Part shown: piece by piece, positions 57,011 through 64,000 of the stretch
Position numbering within the stretch: the stretch's first letter is position 1
Layout of the letters: the number at the start of each line of letters is the position of its first letter
NCBI GenBank assembly: GCA_028023455.1
Contig: JAQFVV010012402.1
Coordinates: 16,990,935 to 17,054,934 of the forward strand
Source of the DNA: Epiperipatus broadwayi
Lineage: Eukaryota > Onychophora > Udeonychophora > Euonychophora > Peripatidae
Reading direction: 5' to 3'
Length of the DNA stretch: 64,000 nucleotides
Translations under genes and position numbers: made by a program
Notes under the pieces: model-generated
What the model was told of the DNA's origin: nothing
Databases searched by the model: none
What the model saw: only the letters and a program-made list of their open reading frames with translations

Positions 57011-57697
57011 ATTAATTTAATGACCATTACAGCTGATAAAATTTATAATCACAATTAAAATTAATACTTGCAGATAACTAAATTAAAAGCATTTTGAACC
57101 TTCTGAATAAGTCAATACAATGATGTCATGTAAAGATAGAAAAACTAAAAAATGTGGATCAGCAGCTTATGTATACATGAAAGGAAAGTTATCATATTCT
57201 TTTATACAATGTTTGCATATTTTTTATTTTCATTTTAATTAATAATAGTGATAATTTTTTTATATACATTAAATGCTTTTATTTACTGTGTACTAAAAAG
57301 AATTTTTTTTCTTTAATTACAATTGGAGTTCTTAGATTTAACTTAAAATAAAAGCATGGGGAGAGGTTTTTAGAAATTAATTAAGTCAATCCCTAAGCAT
57401 TTAATACAATTTTTTTTTAAAATCTGTATTATTTTTAACATTTTAGTATTGGCAGCACAGTAAATAAAAATGTAAAACTAGATTGTATTTTAAATTGACT
57501 TGACACTTATTGTTGATATATACCACTAGATATTTCTGCTATTAGTTAACATGTATACCCTTTATGTATATATCATATTTAGTATGTGCACATAATTATA
57601 TATAATAAAGAATTAAGTAACTTACTTTTTTGTTGAAAATTGACATTTTTTCTTTTTATTTGAAAACTTTTTTAAAAAAAAAATCTTAACAAAACTA
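57011..57697. other. Intronic AT-rich DNA, nothing recognised
   Basis: AAAATAAAAGCATG at about 57347 is shared with the fold-back at 2.6 kb. Otherwise nothing. Confidence 0.45.
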
Positions 57698-57799
57698 AGC
57701 CTTGGTACCCGAGAAGTCAGCGCAACTGCAAGCAGTTGCTTGCAGACAGTTGTTGCAAGTTTGCTTCCTGGCTGATGCTTTGACATATGAAAAAAAAAC
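57698..57799 (+). mobile_element. tRNA-derived SINE, family A (decayed)
   Basis: CCCGAGAAGTCAGCGCAACTG, GCAGTTGCTTGCAG, a degraded B box, then GGCTGATGCTTTGACATATG and an A-run. Its tail GACATATGAAAAAA is the same as in family B, linking the two SINE families at their 3' ends. Confidence 0.75.
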
Positions 57800-59700
57800 T
57801 ATATTGTAAACTAACTATTATTTTGACTTAAATATAACCAAGAAAATTTGATATCAAAATATTCAAATCTTCCCTCTCCCCACTCTTGCAAATCTAAAAA
57901 ACTAGGTCACCTACCTAAATATTATTGTGCCCTATCACTTTGGTAGATATTTTGAAAAAATATACAAAATTTTAAAAAATTATATTGAATTTAAATCTTA
58001 AACCTCGGTTTTAAAATGTTATTATAACTTTAAATTGAAAGTAAAACAAAAAAACTATACTATCCTCTTGCTAACCGTACTTAAAACATTAATGTTTTAA
58101 AAACAATTTTAAAATTTGGTACCAAAATTTCCCATTCTCTGTTTCATATCTGAGAAATTAGGTCACTTATCTTGCCTGGTATTTTTTAGATATATACCAA
58201 ATTTGAACTAATTTTACTGAAATTAGATCTATTAAACTTTGATTTTAAAATTTTATTCCAACTTAAAGAATAAAAGTGATTACAAAAGATTACAAAACAA
58301 AAATATCAATCATTAGATATTGTAACTTAAATAAAAGCATTTAAAAATAAGATTTTTCAAAATATACATTTAATAAAATATTTTAAAATAAGTTGCATTC
58401 TTTTGTTAAAATTATTTATGTATTTTATTTAAAAAAAAGATCTAATACAAAGTTTAAGCAAAATCCAATATAATTTTATTTATTTATTTTTGCCAAGTCT
58501 TAATCAATATTTTTTAATTATTACTTTTTCCCTTCTTAAATATATATACACACACAAACAAAATGTTATAGATTTGCCCATACAAAAAGCGTTTGGGTTT
58601 GAAAAGATAGATGGCCATTCTATCTTTTCCCAAAGACTTTATCATGTGTTTGAAGTGTTAGTATTCAGTCAATTATAGTTAAAATCTACAAAGCGCATGT
58701 GCAACAGCTTAATGCTGTTTAACTATTACAGTTTATAAAACATCGCGCTATATAAAATAATTGATTTAAATATATATATTTGAAACTTATGGATTCATTA
58801 TTTACTATCAATTATTTTTAATTGTTTGATTAATTAATGTTCTAATATTCATTATTATTATTATTTTTAAAGAGATTTTTTCTAATAGCATATTTTGTTC
58901 TATGTGTCAGAGATTGTTTTTGACAATTGTTCCTTATTAACTTTTTGTAAACAAGCTTATGAAATGGAGGCTGCTTATATTAATTTCACATTCGATTCTC
59001 TGGGGGTAATAGTTGCTTTGTTTTTAAATACTTTTGCAGATTTAATGTATTTTCAGAATTTATAAAAGGCAAATCAAATTGAATTATTTCAATTATCATT
59101 TAAAGTTAATAAAATTAAAAGAGAATTAGAAACTTAAAGTTAATATTAGTGAGCAGCTAAGCTAAAGTCTGTTTGTTCTGAAATCTGAAGATTTTTATAT
59201 AGTAGTGAAAATAATTTGGAGACCCACCTGTTCATAATTCCTTAACCTGACAGAAAATTCTTTTTAAAACTTCAACTAATGCAGTGATAGAAATTTTCAA
59301 TCTTTATTCCAAAACTTCAAGAAGTGTAAATTTGATCCATAAACACAAACACACTCTAATTGACAGTTGAAATTATTCATTTAGATGAATATAGAAATAA
59401 TACATTTGGACAGGCTATTAAATTAGTATGTTATTTTCAATATGAAGGCCATCATCATTTTAAAATAAAGAAGTAAAAATGAATTTTATCATTAAGATGA
59501 ATTACAGTATACTTTGAGTATAGAGACAATTTTAAAAATATCATTTACATTAGTATTTCAATGCAAATGAGCAGTACAGGTTCATTTAAAATTCCAAACT
59601 CATTTATTGAAATGTAATAATTTAAATACAATAACACTATTACATATTTACCTAAATATTAAGAACATTAATGCGCCCGATACCCACTTCAAAGTGAAAC
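57800..59700. other. Intronic AT-rich DNA with a weak direct repeat
   Basis: About 57850-58050 and 58118-58270 share diverged order (CTTCCCTCTCC / TTTCCCATTCTC, TAGGTCAC, TTTTAGATAT, TTAAACCT/CTTTGATTTTAAAAT). A relative of the 56.9-kb fold-back flank lies at 59050-59110. No exon recognised. Confidence 0.45.
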
Positions 59701-59790
59701 TTTTTTTTTCCACAACCTCTATGCCACTTACTTGAAATTTTATTAAGTAATAGATATAGTGTTTAATAAATTCGTCTTCTATGCTGTCCT

Positions 59791-59842
59791 ATCCAATACA
59801 CTAATTTCAAGCTTATGGCTTTCATCAGTGAGGAACTTGGGG
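59791..59842 (-). ncRNA. Hammerhead relic, copy 8 (- strand)
   Basis: On the - strand: CCTCACTGATGA, a perfect helix II AAGC/GCTT with loop CATAA (compensated relative to TGGC/GCCA), GAAA, then TTAGTG. The cleavage position is G, which the NUH rule excludes, so it should not cleave. The helix II change keeps pairing (T-A to A-T, G-C to A-T), a possible sign of past selection. Confidence 0.6.
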
Positions 59843-60091
59843 ATAGTATACCTGAATTTTAAGAATCTAATGTACCTTCCTTCTGACAGGCATCATTTAC
59901 CTCCGTAATACTGTACTATCAAATTATCAATCCAAACTGAAAAAACAAATATTTTCCCTCTTAACCAATTTTCCTGTACAGTCATATAGATCTGAAAGCA
60001 GTGCAACTTCTATTTATTATGTATCCTTATATCCTGTGGCTAGTATTTTCCAGAAAAAGATGTATTAGATCCTAAAGGCCCAAACGGACTG

Positions 60092-60155
60092 TTCCAAAAT
60101 GCCTAGCTCCTAACTGATAAAAATCATAAACTTGAACTAGTCTGGGGGATATTGA
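60092..60155 (+). ncRNA. Hammerhead relic, copy 9 (+ strand)
   Basis: CTCCTAACTGATAAAAATCATAAACTTGAACTAGTCTGGGG in pieces: core CTGATAA (G8 changed to A) and TGAAC in place of GAAAC, but ACTAGTC and TGGGGGATATTGAAT (helix I) persist. Inactive. Confidence 0.55.
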
Positions 60156-60237
60156 ATAGGACAGAAATAGGGATTTATTAAGTATTACCATCTGGCATCT
60201 ATTAAGCTTACAATAAGTGTCATAGAAGTTGTGAAAT

Positions 60238-62936
60238 AAAAATATTTGCACTGTGATATATAAGTTAGAGATATGCAATTTCTTATTGGTTTTATTCTAT
60301 TTGTTATATAAATCAAAAGTTTCAATAAAATTTCTTATTTTGTATGTATAGTCCTTTTAGTATTTACATTATAAAATACTGATGAAGACTTATATCTAGA
60401 TATGTTTTCGGCCTGGCAAATGTTTAATGTACCATTAGTTACTAATGTTTTTATTATGTGATGCAGATGAACTAATTTGTACACCATTAATACACTTTCC
60501 ACTGGCTAAACCATGCAGTTTGTAGATTAATAGATTTGAAAGCTTAAATATTCTTGGTTTGATTTTTAATTGAGTAAAGAAAAAAATCTCTTTAATTGAA
60601 TTGCTTTGCTCATTTTGCTACTTAGGTGCTCAAATGCCTCCCAAAAAACTAATTGTGCAATTATTTCATTAGCTGATTTCAATGCCAGAGAGTCATTCTG
60701 TGATATCACAAGTCTGATTTGGGTGTAGATAAAATTAAATATTGGCTTAATTCTCATTAGTGTAGAGAAATTAAAAACAAAATATAGGAAGTGAGGCTTA
60801 CTACATTTTCTTGTTTGATGGTAAAGCTAAGTTGGTTAATTTAAGTCATATCATATAGTGTATGACCATACTTTTTTATTGACTATAGTTTATAATTTGA
60901 ATTATTTTTTTGAGCTTCACAAAATTAAAAGTGGATTCTTTAAATCATGGATACAAAGATGATTTTTACTGAATTGCTTTCCTAGCAAATCATTACTCAA
61001 AGACAGATAGAAAAGAAATATTATCTAGAAACAAAAATAATTCATAACATTTTGCTAGAAGTCATATATGGAGATCTCTATGCAAAACTGCAATATATCA
61101 TTATAAAATAATTGAATGGATATTGCTTGAGTGATCATGTAGCATTTGAACACCAGATAGAGTTCTGATCCAGCATTGTTTTCAACTTTGGAATCCATAA
61201 CAATATTGCTGGAAACTGTCATTGTGAATTTTTTTTTTTTTAATAAAGGTGCACTGGTTTTTTTTTTCTTTTTCAAATAGTTATATATATTTTAAATAAT
61301 TGCAATAAACTTGTTATTCATTTAAACATATATAAATATGAATTTTTGTGTTTTTCCCCCCTCATTTTCTGATTTAAAGACAATAGAAATTGGACTACAA
61401 ATTTCTATCTTGTGAAATAGTAGCATACTTTAGTTAATAAACACTCAGTGTAATATGATCTCATTATGAAAAAAATAATCATTAATATTATTTTACTGAC
61501 ATAACTTTTTTTTCTCCTAAGATTTTGTGATTTTTAATTTCTAAATTTATTAATATTGAAGAAAAGAAAATATACACTAACATTTAAATTGTCCTTTATA
61601 TACATCTAGATACTTAACACTTTTTAATTTGATATATTTTTTCATTAATAAATTAATATTGGGAATTTTTAAAATCAAACAAATGCATATACATCTTTGG
61701 AATCATATATATTACACAAATTTACTTTATTAGAATATATTTTAATCAGGAAAAGCTTTCATGCCTTTTTTTCAGTCAGACAATATACTTTCTTTTGGAA
61801 ATTAAAAAAAAAAATCCATTTTACAATTCAAGCTAAAAATCTAAAACCTTAAGATTTTGAACCCAAATTAATCTGCTTAAATGATTATATAGAAGTTATT
61901 TTGTATCAGTATCTACAGATTTTAATAGTCTTAGTTCTTTTTGAAATATAGCACCTGTATTCTCTAACCAGGAACTGTAGTACTAACACTTGATTCATTG
62001 GCTTAACAAGATGTGATAATATATTGCGATGCAATGCACTATGGTTTCTTCTTTCTCGGTATCAGGAATCTCTCAGCCATTATGCCCAGAGAAACCTAAG
62101 GTGAGCTAACTTTAGTCTAGTGTTGTCTATTGTACACTTGAATAAACAGTGATTATCAGATAGTAATGCATTGAAATCTCCATATTAAACTTCTGGCTTT
62201 TGCTTTTATGATTAAGGACTTTGGATTTAAAGCAGGAAGTTCCAATTTTTAATTGTGACAATGGAATAAAAAAAGGTCAAAAATCGACTGCAACATATTT
62301 TCTGCAATAATAATAAAACTTGAAACATTGAATTTAATTATTTGAAACATTTTCATTATGTAAGCATTGTTTTTTTTGCATAAAACTAAAAACTAGATGA
62401 TTCTTAATTTTTATTTCGCTTAAAAAATAAACAAAAAAAAGTTACATATTGCACACGGATATATATACATGTATATAGAGAAACATCATTTTGAAATTTT
62501 GTTTTTGATCCTCAAATTTAAAATTACATCTATGCTGTAGAGATGTGAATTTGGAGGATAGAAAAAAATAAAGATAGAAAATGTCAAAATTTTACTGAAA
62601 ATGAAAAGAGATGATTTATTAGAAGAAATTAAAAGATAGAACAGAATTGCATCAGCATATACATAGTTAATCCAAGTATAGCCATCAAGTAATTATTAGT
62701 AAATGTATATCTAGTTATTATTAGCTAGTGATTACATTGACTATAAAACAAAAATACATATAATCGGATATAGTGTTTGTTGTTGATGGGGGAAGTTTCG
62801 TACTTCTATGGATACTGAGCTCTTGATTTATCTTTATATACTTAGAAAAATTACAAATGATACATTGAAGAGAATTACAAAAGGTGAAAGCAAAAGACAG
62901 AAGGGTTTGTGTTAAAGCTTTTTTTTGTTAGGTAAC
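60238..62936. other. Intronic AT-rich DNA, nothing recognised
   Basis: No exon or repeat class supported. T/A tracts at about 61230-61275 and 61803-61815 only. Confidence 0.45.
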
Positions 62937-62949
62937 TATTCGTAAAGCT

Positions 62950-63167
62950 TAAAAAAGCTAAACATCACTTGATCGCCTAAGATTTATGTGCAGTGCTCTC
63001 AGATCCAAAGCTCCTCACTGACAAAGGCCACAAACCAGAAACTTGTCTGGGGATATTGAATGAGTAGGCACTAGATAGGGATTTTATGCACATGCCTTCT
63101 AGCATCCTCTGATTACTCTGGCTTGCACTGAGTGGCACTACTATATGGAGAGTTTTGCCTGTTTTAA
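62950..63167 (+). mobile_element. Solo hammerhead element with perfect 13-bp duplication
   Basis: A single 218-bp piece of the hammerhead monomer, from ATCACTTGATCG… through the ribozyme and CTCTGGCTTGCACTGAGTGG to AGTTTTGCCTGTTTT. It is flanked by TATTCGTAAAGCT at 62937-62949 and 63168-63180. The piece starts inside the monomer and ends at the same AGTTTTGCC(T)TGTTT end as the 51.8-kb insertion. This defines a common 3' end and a variable, truncated 5' end, as expected for target-primed reverse transcription. It lies about 130 bp before the exon at 63298. Confidence 0.88.
63003..63061 (+). ncRNA. Hammerhead ribozyme copy 10, core mutation (+ strand)
   Basis: Helix I ATCCAA/TTGAAT and TCCTCA/TGGGGA kept; core CTGACAA (G8A); helix II partly open (GGCC against ACC); GAAAC, TTGTC. 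Expected inactive. Shares G8A with copy 6 at 51203. Confidence 0.75.
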
Positions 63168-63297
63168 TATTCGTAAAGCTGATAGTTTTTTAAAACAACC
63201 ACCATTGTGCATACATATAGTTATTGCATGATTACAAATTCCATAGAAATAAATTTTTAATAACAGCTTATTTATTTATACATTTTGTTTATTTCAG

Positions 63298-63534
63298 GTA
63301 TTTTATCCAGTCATCCTAGCAATTCAACTGCTTTGCCAGATAAGTCTATTTTGGCTGCAATAAAAAACAAAACAGATTTTAAGAAATCTAATCAAAAATT
63401 CAACTATTTAAAGAATAACATGGAGACTTCAAATTTTCATGTGAACACAACTATTTCTGTCCAAAAAATGGAAATAGAAACAAGGAAGAAAAAGCATACC
63501 CAGATTTCCAACCCAAGAAAGGGCAGACTTTCAG
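63298..63534 (+). CDS. Internal exon (237 bp, phase 1-1) of the putative secreted protein
   Basis: T-rich tract and TTTATTTCAG end at 63297; donor TCAG|GTAAAA at 63534/63535. The phase 1 entry and exit match the exons at 43553 and 43904. It encodes about 79 residues with no stop: ILSSHPSNSTALPDKSIL, then a lysine/asparagine-rich stretch with NTT and NST N-glycosylation-type sites, ending with basic clusters (TRKKKHTQ, NPRKGRLSG). No hydrophobic segment or known domain. The basic clusters could be proprotein-convertase sites in a propeptide (inference). Not identified. The next exon lies beyond the window. The apparent TTG start upstream is intronic. Confidence 0.75.
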
Positions 63535-63582
63535 GTAAAATGTGTGTGCATGGTGAACTAGAATAATGTTTTAATGCATTTC

Positions 63583-63737
63583 TTTGCAAACATTTGTTCA
63601 TTTGAATATTGATTTCTTTCTTCTCTATAACTTAAAACTAAGTGCACTTTTGGTGAAGTTTACCATAATTGTAGCACTTAGCATTAGGTTATAAAGAGGA
63701 AAGAAATCACTTCAATATGCAAATGAACATTTGCAAA
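63583..63737. repeat. Fold-back with ~63-bp arms just after the exon
   Basis: Arms 63583-63645 and 63674-63737 are complements with a few mismatches (TTTGCAAACATTTGTTCATT / AATGAACATTTGCAAA), loop 28 bases. MITE-like, inside the intron that follows the exon at 63298. Confidence 0.8.
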
Positions 63738-64000
63738 TTTGAATTACAAATGAAGGGAAAAAATCAATATTTAATTATTAATATAGTTAGATATAATCTA
63801 TTTAAAGGTTTACAGTTAACCTTTAATTATTAACCTTTGTCACATTTCTTTATTCATATTTTCGAAGTGTTGAAGAAAGATAGAGGTTTTAAAATACATC
63901 TAATTCAAAATATGTTTGTTGTGATACTTCAGATTCTGTAAATATTTTAAAAATTGATTACACCTATGTATTGTAAGCTCTTGGATATCAGATAATTTTA
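63738..64000. other. Intronic AT-rich DNA to the window end
   Basis: No further exon is visible. Confidence 0.5.

Larger units (their letters stand above)
59705..60237. mobile_element. Old inverted pair of hammerhead elements
   Basis: A - strand unit (about 59705-60020) faces a + strand unit (about 60059-60237). The outer ends CCACAACCTCTATGCCACTT and AAGTGTCATAGAAGTTGTG are complementary. Landmarks shared with the 41-kb monomer include TCATCAGTGAGGA, GTCATATAGATCTGAA, TAGATCCTAA and CTGGCATCTATTAAGC. Strong divergence shows an older insertion with the same head-to-head layout. Confidence 0.75.

Noticed and set aside
63285-63566. A 93-residue frame read as starting at 63285 and ending in the following intron
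   Set aside because: The start is a TTG inside the polypyrimidine/acceptor region and the last codons lie past a GT donor. The splice signals define an internal exon 63298-63534 instead.

Overview
This window is AT-rich, repeat-dense animal (metazoan) DNA. The signs are spliceosomal GT-AG exons separated by introns of 6 to about 19 kb, tRNA-derived SINEs, decayed non-LTR and LTR retrotransposons, a hAT DNA transposon, many fold-back (MITE-like) elements, and a Penelope/retrozyme-like repeat family carrying type I hammerhead ribozymes. There are no prokaryotic genes, rRNA genes or CRISPR arrays. The base composition (roughly three quarters A+T by eye) and low gene density suit a large invertebrate genome such as an arachnid, mollusc or cnidarian. 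I cannot place it further from sequence alone. Nearly all long reading frames are chance or transposon frames.

Protein-coding content is small. Two coding exons on the + strand (3487-3709 and 10100-10222) form the C-terminal end of an unidentified protein; its 5' part lies to the left of the window and its 3' UTR runs to about 10.55 kb. A second + strand gene appears to start at 43.55 kb. A 46-base coding segment encodes a signal-peptide-like start, followed by a 45-base exon at 43.9 kb and a 237-base exon at 63.3 kb. All junctions are phase 1, so the three join in frame into an unidentified putative secreted precursor. The gene continues to the right of the window.

The rest is mobile DNA. 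Within the first gene's intron: a tRNA-SINE, a LINE 3' end, an inverted pair of a second repeat family, a tRNA-Gly SINE and a nearly intact LINE reverse-transcriptase fragment between trinucleotide arrays. From 13.5 to 30 kb: fold-backs, a decayed RTE-like LINE (17.3-20.0 kb), a complete but dead hAT element (22465-25039, with TIRs and a degraded 8-bp target duplication), MITEs and SINEs. From 30 to 39 kb is mostly featureless AT-rich DNA. From 39.9 to 63.2 kb come the hammerhead elements, SINEs, a Ty3/gypsy RNase H fragment and long composite fold-backs.

The most notable content is the hammerhead family. At 39866-41558 two tandem units face each other, about 1.7 copies on the - strand and two on the + strand, as one insertion bounded by a perfect 12-bp target duplication. 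Each ~454-bp monomer carries a hammerhead core (CTGATGA, helix II TGGC/GCCA, GAAA, short palindromic helix III ACTAGT, cleavage after C) and a two-part helix I. A second palindromic insertion (50946-51818, 12-bp duplication with one mismatch), a solo copy (62950-63167, perfect 13-bp duplication) and older relics (3.3, 7.05 and 59.7-60.2 kb) show repeated mobilisation. A second repeat family (5.3-5.9, 14.6-15.1, 44.7 and 46.2-46.5 kb), also found as inverted pairs, has a tRNA-like head and a conserved core that can be drawn as a decayed hammerhead. No Penelope reverse transcriptase/GIY-YIG gene is visible here, so these copies look non-autonomous or like isolated terminal repeats.
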